A DNA stretch of 64,000 nucleotides from Halictus rubicundus (Eukaryota; Arthropoda; Insecta; Hymenoptera; Halictidae): contig NW_027488565.1 of the NCBI RefSeq assembly GCF_050948215.1, positions 2,046,001 to 2,110,000 of the forward strand, written 5' to 3'. The first letter of the stretch is position 1, and every line of letters starts with the position of its first letter. The notes beneath the pieces were generated by a model that was not told the DNA's origin, did not search any database, and was given only the letters and a program-made list of their open reading frames with translations. Made by a program: the position numbers and the translations under genes. Of this stretch, positions 12,494 to 26,149 are shown piece after piece.

Positions 12494-14452
12494 GATAGGA
12501 TACGATAGAGGATAGGATAGGATAGAGTATAGGATAGGATAGAAGATACGATATTATAGAGGAAAGGATATGATAGTGGATAGGATAGGACAGAGGATAG
12601 GATAGGGTTTGAATAGGATAGAGGATAGAATACTATAGAGGATAGGACAGGATAGAGGATAGGATAGGATAGAGGATAGGATTGGATAGATGATAGATAG
12701 GATAGAGGATAGAAGAGGATAGAGGATAGGATAGCATAGAGGATAGGATAGGATAGAGGATAGGATAGGATTGAGGATAGGATAGGATAGAGGATAAGAT
12801 AGGATAGTAGATAGGATAAGATAGAGGATATGATAGAATAGAGGACAGGATAGGACAGAGGATAAGATAGGATAGAGGATAGGATAGGATAGAGGATAGG
12901 ATAGGATAGAGGATAGGATCGGATTGAGGATAGGATAGGATAGAGGATAGAATAGGATAGAGGATTGGATAGGATAGAGGATAGGATACGATAGAGGATA
13001 GGATAGGATAGAGGATAGGATTGGATTGAGTATAGGAGAGGTTAGAGGATAGGATAGGGGATTGGATACGATAGAGGATAGAATACTATAGAGGATAGGA
13101 CAGGATAGAGGATAGGATAGGATAGAGGATAAGATAGGATAGAGGATACGATAGGATAGAGGATAGGATACGATAGAGGATAGGATATGATAGATGATAG
13201 GATTGGGTTGAGGATAGATAGGATAGAAGATAGAATAGGATAGAGGATAGGATAGCATAGAGGATTGGATAGGATAGAGGATAGGATACGATAGAGGATA
13301 GGATAGGATAGAGGATAGGATATTATAGAGGATTGGATAGGATAGAAGATAGGATACGATAGAGGATAGGACATGATAGAGGATAGGATAGGATATGAGA
13401 TTGGATAGGATAGAGGATAGGATAGGATAGAGGACAGGATAGGATAGTGGATAGGATAAGATAGAGGATAGGATAGAATAGAGGGCAGGATAGGATAGAG
13501 GATAGGATAGGATCGAGGATAGGATAGGATAGATGATAAGATAGGATAGAGGATACGATAGGATAGAGGATAGGATACGATAGAGGATAGGATATGATAG
13601 ATGATAGGATTGGGTTGAGGATAGATAGGATAGAAGATAGAATAGGATAGAGGATAGGATAGCATAGAGGATTGGATAGGATAGAGGATAGGATACGATA
13701 GAGGATAGGATAGGATAGAGGATAGGATATTATAGAAGATTGGATAGGATAGAAGATAGGATACGATAGAGGATAGGACATGATAGAGGATAGGATAGGA
13801 TATGAGATTGGATAGGATAGAGGATAGGATAGGATAGAGGACAGGATAGGATAGAGGATAAGATAGGATAGAGGATAGGATAGGATAGAGGATAGGATAG
13901 GATAGAGGATAGGATACGCTAGAGGATAGGATATGATAGAGGATAGGATAGGATAGAGTATAGGATAGGATAGAAGATACGATATTATAGAGGAAAGGAT
14001 ATGATAGTGGATAGGATAGGACAGAGGATAGGATAGGGTTTAAACAGGATAGAGGATAGAATACTATAGAGGATAGGACAGGATAGAGGATAGGATAGGA
14101 TAGAGGATAGGATTGGATAGATGATAGATAGGATAGAGGATAGAAGAGGATAGAGGATAGGATAGCATAGAGGATAGGATAGGATAGAGGATAGGATAGG
14201 ATTGAGGATAGGATAGAGGATTGGATAGGATAGAAGATAGGATACGATAGAGGATAGGATATGATAGATGATAGGATTGGATTGAGGATAGATAGGATAG
14301 AGGATAGAATAGGATAGAGGATAGGATACGATAGAGGATAAGATATGATAGAGGATAGGATAGGATATGAGATTGGATAGGATAGGATATGAGATTGGAT
14401 AGGATATGAGATTGGATAGGATAGAAGATAGGATACGATAGAGGATAGGATA
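12494..14452 (+). repeat. 1,933-bp tandem duplication, copy 2 plus start of a third
   Basis: This copy matches copy 1 base for base over most of its length and runs about 26 bp past one full period before diverging at GATATGATAGATG. The head-to-tail join near 12,494 is seamless, inside an ordinary GATAGGATACG unit. With few differences it is the freshest large duplication I see in family A. Confidence 0.85.
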
Positions 14453-15334
14453 TGATAGATGATAGGATTGGATTGAGGATAGATACGATAGAGGATAGAA
14501 TAGGATAGAGGATAGGATACGATAGAGGATAAGATATGATAGAGGATAGGATAGGATATGAGATTGGATAGGATAGGATATGAGATTGGATAGGATATGA
14601 GATTGGATAGGGTAGGATAGAGGATAGGATACGATAGAAGATACGATATTATAGAGGATAGGATAGGATAGAGAAGAGGATAGGATATAGGATAGGATAG
14701 GAAAGAGGATAGGATAGGATTGAGGATAGGATAGGATAGAGGATAGGAGATAATAGAAGAGAGGATAGGATAGAGGATAGGATAGGATAGAAGAGGGGAT
14801 AGGATAGAGGATAGGATAAAATAGAAGATAGGATAGAATAGAGGACAGGATAGGATAGAGGATAAGATAGGATAGAGGATAGGATAGGATAGAGGATAGG
14901 ATACGGTAGAGGATAGGATATGATAGAGGATAGGATAGGATAGAGTATAGGATAGGATTGAGGATAGGATAGAGGATTGGATCGGATAGAAGATAGGATA
15001 CGGAAGAGGATAGGATATGATAGACGATAGGATTGGATTGAGGATAGATAGGATAGAGGATAGAATAGCATAGAGGATAGGATGGCATAGAGGATAGGAT
15101 AGGATGGAGGATAGGATAGGATAGAGGATAGGTTACGATAGAAGATACGACATTATAGAGGAAAGGATAGGATAGAGAATAGGATACGATAGAGGATAGG
15201 ATAGAGGATAGGATAGGATAGAGGATAAGATAGGATAGTGGATAGGATAAGATAGAGGATAGGATAGAATAGAGGACAGGATAGGATAGAGGATAAGATA
15301 GGATAGAGGATAGGATAGGATAGAGGATAAGATA

Positions 15335-16038
15335 GGTTAGAGGATAGGATAGGATTGAGGATAGGATAGATGATAGGATACGATAAGAGGATAGGATAGG
15401 ATAGAGGATAGGATAGGTTTGAGGATAGGATAGGATAGAGGATAGGATAGGATAGAGGAGAGGATAGGATAGAGGAGAGGATAGGATAAGATAGAAGATA
15501 AGAGAGGATAGTGGATAGGATAAGATAGAGGAGAGGATGGAATAGAGAACAGGATAGGATAGAGGGTAAGATAGGATAGAGGATAGGATAGGATAGAGGA
15601 TAGGATAGGATAGAGGATAGGATAGAGGATCGGATAGGATAGAGGATAGGATAGGGGATTGGATAGGATAGAGGATAGGGTAGGATAGAGCATACGAAAG
15701 AGGATAGGATACGATAGAGGATAGGATAGGGTAGAGAATAGGATAGGATAGAGGATAGGATAGGATAGAGGGTAGGATAGAGGATTGGATAGGTTAGAGG
15801 ATAGGATAGGATAGAGGATAGGATAAGTAAGAGGATAGGATAGGATAGATTATAGGATAGAGGAAAGGATAGGATTGAGGATGGGATAGGATAGAGGATA
15901 GGATAGGATAGAGGATAGGATAGGATAGAGTATAGGATAGGATAGAGGATAGGATTGGATTGAGGATAGGATAGGATAGGATAGAGAATAGAATAGGATA
16001 GAGGATAGGATAGGATAGAGGATACTATAGAGGTATGG
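15335..16038 (+). repeat. Module M, copy 3
   Basis: GGTTAG at 15335 and GGTATGG at 16032 are 697 bp apart, 51 bp shorter than copy 2. The GGACAGG-to-GATACGATAG part present at 8,840-8,890 is missing here. Confidence 0.75.
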
Positions 16039-16039
16039 A

Positions 16040-16521
16040 TAGGATACAGGATAGGATACGATAGAGGATAGGATAGGATAGAGGATAGGATTGGATTGAT
16101 GAGAGGATAGGATAGAGGATAGAATATGATAGAGGATAGGATAGCATGGAGGATAGGATAGGATGGAGGATAGGATAGGATTGAGGATAGGATAGAGGAT
16201 TGGATAGGATAGAGGACAGGATAGTATAGAGGATAGGATATGATACAGGATAGGATAGGATTGAGGATAGGATAGGATAGAGAATAGGATAGGATAAGGT
16301 AGAGGATAAGATATGATAGTGGATAGGATAAGATAGAGGATAGGATGGAATAGAGTACAGGATACGATAGAGGGTAAGATAGGATAGAGGATAGGATAGG
16401 ATAGAGGATAGGATAGGATAGAAGATAGAATAGCATAGAGGATTGGATAGGATAGAAGATAGGATACGATAGAGGTTAGGATATGATAGAGGATAGGATA
16501 GGATAGAGGATAAGATAGGAT
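16040..16521 (+). repeat. Copy of 4,240-4,721
   Basis: The stretch matches at offset 11,800 (GGTATGG 4232/16032; GGATGGAATAGAGTACAGG 4541/16341) and stops where 4,720 reads AGTGG but 16,520 reads GAGCATAGG. Just right of it the sequence switches to a copy of 9,040 onward. So 15,131-18,506 joins two source segments that lie about 4.3 kb apart in the left part of the domain. Confidence 0.7.
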
Positions 16522-16599
16522 AGAGCATAGGATAGAGGATTGGATAGGATAGAGGATAGGATACGATAGAGGATAGGATAGGATAGAGGATAGGATTGG

Positions 16600-18506
16600 A
16601 TAGAGGATAGGATAGTATAGCGGATAGGATAGGATAGAGGACAGGATAGGATAGAGGATAGGATAGGATAGAGGATAGGATAGAGGATTGGATAGGGTAG
16701 AGGATAGGATAAGATAAAGGATAGGATAGGATAGAGGATAGGATCGGATTGAGGATAGGATAGGATAGAGGATAGAATAGGATAGAGGATTGGATAGGAT
16801 AGAGGATAGGATACGATAGAGGATAGGATAGGATAGAGGATAGGATTGGATTGAGTATAGGAGAGGTTAGAGGATAGGATAGGGGATTGGATACGATAGA
16901 GGATAGAATACTATAGAGGATAGGACAGGATAGAGGAGAGGATAGGATAGAGGATAAGATAGGATAGTGGATAGGATAAGATAGAGGATAGGATAGAATA
17001 GAGGGCAGGATAGGATAGAGGATAGGATAGCATCGAGGATAGGATAGGATAGATGATAAGATAGGATAGAGGATACGATAGGATAGAGGATAGGATACGA
17101 TAGGATAGAGGATAGGATACGATAGAGGATAGGATATGATAGATGATAGGATTGGGTTGAGGATAGATAGGATAGAAGATAGAATAGGATAGAGGATAGG
17201 ATAGGATAGAGGATAGGATAGGATAGAGGATAGGATAGGATAGAGGATAGGATAGGATAGAGGATAGGATAGGATACAGGATAGGATAGGATAGAGGATA
17301 GGATACAGGATAGGATAGGATAGAGGATAGGATAGGATAGAGGATAGGATAGGATAGAGGATAGGATAGGATAGAGGATAGGATAGGATAGAGGATAGGA
17401 TAGGATAGAGGATAGGATAGGATAGAGGATAGGATAGGATAGAGGATAGGATAGGATAGAGGATAGGATAGGATAGAGGATAGGATAGGATAGAGGATAG
17501 GATAGGATAGAGGATAGGATAGGATAGAGGATAGGATAGGATAGAGGATAGGATAGGATAGAGGATAGGATAGGATAGAGGATAGGATAGGATAGAGGAT
17601 AGGATAGGATAGAGGATAGGATAGGATATGAGATTGGATAGGATATGAGATTGGATAGGATAGAGGATAGGATAGGATAGAGGATAGGATAGGATACAGG
17701 ATAGGATAGGATAGAGGATAGTATAGGATAGAGGATCGGATACGATAGAGGATAGGATAGGATAGAGGATAGGATAGGATAGAGGATAGGATAGGATAGA
17801 GGATAGGATAGGATAGTGGATAGGATTGGATTGAGGATAGGAGAGGATAGAGGATAGGATAGGAGATTGGTTACGATAGAGGCTAGGATACGATATAGCA
17901 TACGATAGAGGATAGGATACGATATAGCATACGATAGAGGATAGGATAGCATAGAGGATTGGATAGGATAGAGGATAGGATACGATAGAGGATAGGATAG
18001 GATAGAGGATAGGATATTATAGAGGATTGGATAGGATAGAAGATAGGATACGATAGAGGATAGGACATGATAGAGGATAGGATAGGATATGAGATTGGAT
18101 AGGATAGAGGATAGGATAGGATAGAGGACAGGATAGGATAGAGGATAAGATAGGATAGAGGATAGGATAGGATAGAGGATAGGATAGGATAGAGGATAGG
18201 ATACGGTAGAGGATAGGATATGATAGAGGATTGGATAGGATAGAGTATAGGATAGGATAGAAGATACGATATTATAGAGGAAAGGATATGATAGTGGATA
18301 GGATAGGAGAGAGGATAGGATAGGGTTTGAATAGGATAGAGGATAGAATACTATAGAGGATAGGACAGGATAGAGGATAGGATAGGATAGAGGATAGGAT
18401 TGGATAGATGATAGATAGGATAGAGGATAGAAGAGGATAGAGGATAGGATAGCATAGAGGATAGGATAGGATAGAGGATAGGATAGGATTGAGGATAGGA
18501 TAGAGG
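16600..18506 (+). repeat. Segmental duplication copy (partner 9,040-10,855)
   Basis: Same marker order as the partner, with small expansions: the pure 17-mer run is longer, a (GGATA)4GA unit lies near 17,100, and about 51 extra bp lie near 17,760-17,810. Overall it is about 90 bp longer than the partner. Confidence 0.75.
17315..17628 (+). repeat. Longest homogeneous 17-mer run seen
   Basis: About 18 consecutive perfect GGATAGGATAGGATAGA units, from after a GATACAGG unit to a TATGAGATTGG unit. No substitution or 12-/22-mer interrupts it. It serves as the best consensus for the array. Confidence 0.88.
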
Positions 18507-18839
18507 ATTGGATAGGATAGAAGATAGGATACGATAGAGGATAGGATATGATAGATGATAGGATTGGATTGAGGATAGATAGGATAGAGGATAGAATAGG
18601 ATAGAGGATAGGATACGATAGAGGATAAGATATGATAGGGGATAGGATAGGATATGAGATTGGATAGGATAGGATATGAGATTGGATAGGATATGAGATT
18701 GGATAGGATAGAAGATAGGATACGATAGAGGATAGGATATGATAGATGATAGGATTGGATTGAGGATAGATACGATAGAGGATAGAATAGGATAGAGGAT
18801 AGGATACGATAGAGGATAAGATATGATAGAGGATAGGAT

Positions 18840-18910
18840 AGGATATGAGATTGGATAGGATAGGATATGAGATTGGATAGGATATGAGATTGGATAGGAT
18901 ATGAGATTGG
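18840..18910 (+). repeat. Four TATGAGATTGG variant units in a row
   Basis: The variant 17-mer ATATGAGATTGGATAGG is repeated four times (one with an extra GGATA pentamer). Equivalent sites at 6,478, 12,430, 14,362 and 18,655 have three, and 23,660 has two against three at 31,190. This is visible copy-number change of one variant unit. Confidence 0.75.
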
Positions 18911-21900
18911 ATAGGGTAGGATAGAGGATAGGATACGATAGAAGATACGATATTATAGAGGATAGGATAGGACAGAGGATAGGATAGGGGATTGGATAGG
19001 ATAGAGGATAGAATGCGATAGAGGATAGGATAGGATAGAGGATAGGATACGATAGATGATACGATATTATAGAGGAAAGGATAGGATAGAGAATAGGATA
19101 GGATAGAGGATAGGATAGTATAGAGGATATAATAGGATTGGGGATAGGATAGGATACAGGATAGAATAGGATAGAGGATAGGATAGCATAGAGGATAGGA
19201 TAGGATACAGGAAAGGATAGGATTGAGGATAGGATAGGATAGTGGATTGGATAAGATAGAGGATAGGATAGAATAGAGGGCAGGATACGATAGAGGATAA
19301 GATAGGATAGAGGATAGGATAGGATAGAGGATAGGATAGGATAGAGGAGAGGAGAGGATAGAGGATAAGATAGGATAGTGGATAGGATAAGATAGAGGAT
19401 AGGATAGAATAGAGGACAGGATAGGAGAGAGGATAAGATAGGATAGAGGATAGGATAGGATAGAGGATAGGATACGATAGAGGATAGGATAGGACAGAGG
19501 ATAGGATTGGTTTGAGGATAGGATAGGATAGAGGATAGAATAGGATAGAGGATAGGATAGCATAGAGGATAGGATAGCATAGAGGATAGGATAGCATAGA
19601 GGATAGGATAGGATGGAGGATAGGATAAGATTGAGGATAGGATAGAGGATTGGATAGGATAGATGATAGGATACGATAGAGGATAGGATATGATAGAGGA
19701 TAGGATAGGATATGAGATTGGATAGGATATGAGATTGGATAGGATAGGATAGAGGATAAGATAGGATAGAGGATAGGATACGATAGAAGATACGATATTA
19801 TAGAGGATAGGATAGGACAGAGGATAGGATAGGGGATTGGATAGGATAGAGGATAGAATACGATAGAGGATAGGATAGGATGGAGGATAGGATAGGGTAG
19901 AGGATAAGATAGGATAGTGGATAGGATAAGATAGAGGATAGGATAGAATAGAGGACAGGATAGGATAGAGGATAGGATAGGATAGAGGATAAGATAGGAT
20001 AGAGGATAGGATAGGATAGAGGATAGGATAGGATAGAGAATAAGATAGGATACATGGTATAATAGGGTAGAAGATCGGATAGGATAGAGGATTGGATAGG
20101 GGATTGGATAGGATAGAGGATAGTATAGGATAGAGGATAGGATAGGATAGATGATAGGATAGGATAGAGGATAGGATAGGATAGAGGATAGGATAGGATA
20201 GAGGATAGGATAGGATAGAGGATAGGATAGGATACAGGATAGGATAGGATAGAGGATAGGATACAGGATAGGATAGGATAGAGGATAGGATACAGGATAG
20301 GATAGGATAGAGGATAGGATAGGATAGAGGATAGGATAGGATAGAGGATAGGATAGGATAGAGGATAGGATAGGATAGAGGATAGGATAGGATAGAGGAT
20401 AGGATAGGATAGAGGATAGGATAGGATAGGATAGAGGATAGGATAGGATAGAGGATAAGATAGGATAGTGGATAGGATTGGATTGAGGATAGGAGAGGAT
20501 AGAGGATAGGATAGGAGATTGGATACGATAGAGGCTAGGATACGATGTAGCATACGATAGAGGATAGGATACGATATAGCATACGATAGAGGAGAGGATA
20601 GCATAGAGGATAGGATAGGATAGAGGATAGGATAGGGGGTTGGTTAGGATAGAGGATAGGATATGATAGAGGATAGGATAGGATTGAGGATAGGATAGGA
20701 TAGTTGATAGGATAGGATAGAGGGTAGGATAGAGGATTGGATAGGATAGAGGACTGGATAGGGTAGAGGATAGGATAAGATAGAGGATAGGATAGGATAG
20801 AGGATAGGATTGGATTGAGGATAGGATAGGATAGAGAATAGAATAGGATAGAGGATTGGATAGGATAGAGGATAGGATACGATAGAGGATAGGATTGGAT
20901 TGAGGATAGGATAGGATAGAGAATAGAATAGGATAGAGGATTGGATACGATAGAGGATAGGATACGATAGAGGATAGGATAGGATAGAGTATAGGATTGG
21001 ATTGAGGATAGGAGAGGATAGAGGATAGGATAGGAGATTGGTTACGATAGAGGCTAGGATACGATATAGCATACGATAGAGGATAGGATACGATATAGCA
21101 TACGATAGAGGATAGGATAGCATAGAGGATAGGATAGGATAGAGGATAGGATAGGGGGTTGGTTAGGATAGAGGATAGGATATGATAGAGGATAGGATAG
21201 GATTGAGGATAGGATAGGATAGTTGATAGGATAGGATAGAGGGTAGGATAGAGGATTGGATAGGATAGAGGACTGGATAGGGTAGAGGATAGGATAAGAT
21301 AGAGGATAGGATAGGATAGAGGATAGGATTGGGGGTTGGATAGGATAGTTGATAGGATAGGATAGAGAATACTATAGAGGATAGGATAGGATAGGATAGG
21401 ATAGAGGATGGGATATGATAGAGGATAGGATAGGATACGAGATTGGATAGGATATGAGATTGGATAGGATATGAGATTGGATAGGATAGAGGATAGGATA
21501 GGATAGAGGACAGGATAGGATAGAGGATAAGATAGGGTAGAGGATAGGATAGGATATGAGATTGGATAGGATAGGATAGAGGATAGGATAGGATAGATGA
21601 TAGGATACGATAGAAGATACGATATTATAGAGGATAGGATAGGGGATTGGATAGGATAGAGGATAGAGTACGATAGAGGATAGGATAGCATGGAGGATAG
21701 GATAGGGTAGAGGATAAGATAGGATAGTGGATAGGATAAGATAGTGGATAGGATAGAATAGAGGACCGGGTAGGATAGAGGATAGGATAGGATAGAGGAT
21801 AAGATAGGATAGAGGATAGGATAGGATAGAGGATAGGATAGGATAGAGGATAGGATACGATAGAGGATAGGATAGGATAGAGGATAGGATTGGATAGATG

Positions 21901-24749
21901 ATAGATAGGATAGAGGATAGAATAGGATAGAGGATAGGATAGCATAGAGGATAGGATAGGATAGAGGATAGGATAGGATTGAGGATAGGATAGAGGATTG
22001 GATAGGATAGAAGATAGGATACGATAGAGGATAGGATATGATAGATGATAGGATTGGATTGAGGATAGATAGGATTGAGGATAGGATAGGATAGAGGATA
22101 GAATAGGATAGAGGATCGGATAGCATAGAGGATAGGATAGCATAGAGGATAGGATAGGATGGAGGATAGGATGAGATTGAGGATAGGATAGAGGATTGGA
22201 TAGGATAGATGATAGGATACGATAGAGGATAGGATATGATAGAGGATAGGATAGGATATGAGATTGGATAGGATATGAGATTGGATAGGATAGGATAGAG
22301 GATAAGATAGGATAGAGGATAGGATACGATAGAAGATACGATATTATAGAGGATAGGATAGGACAGAGGATAGGATAGGGGATTGGATAGGATAGAGGAT
22401 AGAATACGATAGAGGATAGGATAGGATGGAGGATAGGATAGGGTAGAGGATAAGATAGGATAGTGGATAGGATAAGATAGAGGATAGGATAGAATAGAGG
22501 ACAGGATAGGATAGAGGATAGGATAGGATAGAGGATAAGATAGGATAGAGGATAGGATAGGATAGAGGATAGGATAGGATAGAGAATAAGATAGGATACA
22601 TGGTATAATAGGGTAGAGGATCGGATAGGATAGAGGATTGGATAGGGGATTGGATAGGATACAGGATAGGATAGGATAGAGGATAGGATACAGGATAGGA
22701 TAGGATAGAGGATAGGATAGGATAGAGGATAGGATAGGATAGAGGATAGGATAGGATAGAGGATAGGATAGGATAGAGGATAGGATAGGATAGAGGATAG
22801 GATAGGATAGAGGATAGGATAGGATATGAGATTGGATAGGATAGAGGATAGTATAGGATAGAGGATAGGATAGGATACAGGATAGAATAGGATAGAGGAT
22901 AGTATAGGATAGAGGATCGGATACGATAGAGGATAGGATAGGATAGAGGATAGGATAGGATAGAGGATAAGATAGGATAGTGGATAGGATTGGATTGAGG
23001 ATAGGAGAGGATAGAGGATAGGATAGGAGATTGGATACGATAGATGATAGGATACGATATAGCATACGATAGAGGATAGGATACGATATAGCATACGATA
23101 GTGGATAGGATACGATAGAGCATGCGACAGAGGATAGGATAGGATAGAGGATAGGATAGGATAGAGTATAGGATAGGATAGAGGATAGGATAGGATAGAG
23201 GATAGGATAGAGGATAGGATGGAGGATTGGATAGGATAGAGGATAGGATACGATAGAGGATAGGATAGGATAGAGGATAGGATTTGATTGAGGATAGGAG
23301 AGGATAGAGGATAGGATAGGAGATTGGATACGAAAGAGGCTAGGATACGATATAGCATACGATAGAGGATAGGATACGATATAGCATACGATAGAGGATA
23401 GGATAGCATAGAGGATAGGATAGGATAGAGGATAGGATAGGGGGTTGGTTAGGATAGAGGATAGGATACGATATAGCATACGATAGAGGATAGGATACGA
23501 TATAACATACGATAGAGGATAGGATAGGGGGTTGGATAGGATAGAGGATAGGATATGATAGATGATAGGATTGGATTGAGGATAGATAGGATAGAGGATA
23601 GAATAGGATAGAGGATAGGATACGATAGAGGATAAGATATGATAGAGGATAGGATAGGATATGAGATTGGATAGGATAGGATATGAGATTGGATAGGGTA
23701 GGATAGAGGATAGGATACGATAGAAGATACGATATTATAGAGGAAAGGATAGGATAGAGAATAGGATAGGATAGAGGATAGGATAGTATAGAGGATATAA
23801 TAGGATTGGGGATAGGATAGGATACAGGATAGAATAGGATAGAGGATAGGATAGCATAGAGGATAGGATAGGATATAGGATAGGATAGGATTGAGGATAG
23901 GATAGGATAGTGGATTGGATAAGATAGAGGATAGGATAGAATAGAGGGCAGGATACGATAGAGGATAAGATACGATAGAGGATAGGATAGGATAGAGGAT
24001 AGGATAGGATAGAGGATAGGATAGGATAGACGATAAGATAGGATAGTGGATAGGATAAGATAGAGGATAGGATAGAATAGAGGACAGGATAGGAGAGAGG
24101 ATAAGATAGGATAGAGGATAGGATAGGATAGAGGATAGGATACGATAGAGGATAGGATAGGATAGAGGATAGGATTGGATTGAGGATAGGATAGGATAGA
24201 GGATAGAATAGGATAGAGGATAGGATAGCATAGAGGATAGGATAGCATAGAGGGTAGGATAGGATGGAGGATAGGATAAGATTGAGGATAGGATAGAGGA
24301 TTGGATAGGATAGATGATTGGATACGATAGAGGATAGGATATGATAGAGGATAGGATAGGATATGAGATTGGATAGGATATGAGATTGGATAGGATAGGA
24401 TAGAGGATAGGATAGGATCGAGGATAGGATACGATAGAAGATACGATATTATAGAGGATAGGATAGGACAGAGGATAGGATAGGGGATTGGATAGGATAG
24501 AGGATAGAATACGATAGAGGATAGGATAGGATGGAGGATAGGATAGGGTGGAGGATAAGATAGGATAGTGGATAGGATAAGATAGAGGATAGGATAGAAT
24601 AGAGGACAGGATAGGATAGAGGATAGGATAGGATAGAGGATAAGATAGGATAGTGGATAGGATAAGATAGAGGATAGGATAGAATAGAGGACAGGATAGG
24701 ATAGAGGATAAGATAGGATAGAGGATAGGATAGGATAGAGGATAAGATA

Positions 24750-25487
24750 GGTTAGAGGATAGGATAGGATTGAGGATAGGATAGATGATAGGATACGATA
24801 AGAGGATAGGATAGGATAGAGGATAGGATAGGTTTGAGGATAGGATAGGATAGAGGATAGGATAGGATAGAGGAGAGGATAGGATAGAGGAGAGGATAGG
24901 ATAAGATAGAAGATAAGATAGGATAGTGGATAGGATAAGATAGAGGAGAGGATGGAATAGAGAACAGGACAGGATAGAGGGTAAGATAGGATAGAGGATA
25001 GGATAGGATAGAGGATAGGATAGAGGATAGGATAGGATAGAGGATAGGATAGGGGATTGGATAGGATAGAGGATAGGGTAGGATAGAGCATACGAAAGAG
25101 GATAGGATACGATAGAGGATAGGATAGGGTAGAGAATAGGATAGGATAGAGGATAGGATAGGATAGAGGATAGGATAGGATAGAGGGTAGGATAGAGGAT
25201 TGGATAGGTTAGAGGATAGGATAGGATAGAGGATAGGATAAGTAAGAGGATAGGATAGGATAGATTATAGGATAGAGGAAAGGATAGGATTGAGGATGGG
25301 ATAGGATAGAGGATAGGATAGGATAGAGGATAGGATAGGATAGAGGACAGGATAGGATAGAGGATAGGATACGATAGAGGATAGGATAGGATAGAGTATA
25401 GGATAGGATAGAAGATAGGATTGGATTGAGGATAGGATAGGATAGGATAGAGGATAGGATAGGATAGAGGATATTATAGAGGTATGG
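24750..25487 (+). repeat. Module M, copy 4
   Basis: GGTTAG at 24750 and GGTATGG at 25481, 731 bp apart, exactly as in copy 5. It carries GATATTATAGAGG where the other copies have GATACTATAGAGG just before the right marker. Confidence 0.75.
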
Positions 25488-25920
25488 ATAGGATAGAGGA
25501 TAGGATACGATAGAGGATAGGATAGGATAGAGGATAGGATTGGATTGAGGAGAGGATAGGATAGAGGATAGAATAGGATAGAGGATAGGATAGGATAGAG
25601 GATAGGATAGGATACATGGTATTATAGGGTAGAGGATAGGATAGGGTAGAGGATAGGATAGGGGATTGGATAGGATAGAGGATAGGATAGGATAGAGCAT
25701 ACGATAGTGGATAGGATAGGATAGAGGATAGGATAGGATAGAGTATATTATTGGATTGAGGATAGGATAGGATAGTGGATAGGATAAGATAAGGATAGGA
25801 TAGAATAGAGTACAGGATAGGATAGAGGATAGGATACAGGATTGGATAGGACAGAGGATAGGATAGGATAGAGCATACGATAGTGGATAGGATAGGATAG
25901 AGGATAGGATAGGATAGAGA

Positions 25921-25932
25921 ATATTATAATAT
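25921..25932. repeat. Perfect 12-bp AT palindrome, site 1
   Basis: ATATTATAATAT equals its own reverse complement. It is striking in an array whose two strands are otherwise completely different in composition. It sits between GGATAGAGA and AGAAGATAGG. Confidence 0.85.
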
Positions 25933-26149
25933 AGAAGATAGGATAGGATAGAGGATAGGATAGAGGATTGGATAGGATAGAGGATAGGATACGATAGAGG
26001 ATAGGATAGGATAGAGTATAGGATTGGATTGAGGATAGGATAGGATAGTGGATAGGATAAGATAGAGGGTAGGATAGAATAGAGGACATGATAGGATAGT
26101 GGATAGGACACGATAGAAGATACGATATTATAGAGGAAAGGATAGGATA

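Larger units (their letters stand above)
1..25600 (+). repeat. Family A higher-order domain
   Basis: This left 25.6 kb shares a set of variant markers that is rare to the right: TATGAGATTGG clusters, TACGATATAGCATACG, GGGTTTGAATAGG or GGGTTTAAACAGG, GGTTACGATAG, and ACATGGTATAATAGGG. There is no single regular HOR period. Segments of 0.5-3 kb recur in different orders (listed below), so the domain reads as a mosaic. The right edge is placed where ACATGGTATTATAGGG and ATATTATAATAT markers take over, and is approximate. A related piece reappears at 30.3-33.1 kb. Confidence 0.75.
22770..26068 (+). repeat. Segmental duplication copy (partner 30,300-33,126)
   Basis: TAGATGATAGG 23041/30570 and ATAACATACG 23502/31031 share offset 7,529. 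GAGGATATAATAGG 23791/31337 shifts by 17 bp. GAAGATAGG 25411/32452 shows a further loss of 505 bp from the right copy (about 24,206-24,710 here), and AAGGATAGG 25791/32849 regains 17 bp. This copy is the longer and lies within family A and its border. Confidence 0.8.

Noticed and set aside
19067..23479. 1,470-codon open frame on the minus strand, and many others of 100-1,071 codons
   Set aside because: They translate the same 17-residue period in every frame, overlap each other in several frames, start at chance ATG words in variant units and end at TTA, CTA or TCA words of the plus strand in repeat variants. They have no unique domain and no conserved start, and related copies differ in length. 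They are by-products of the satellite and not genes.
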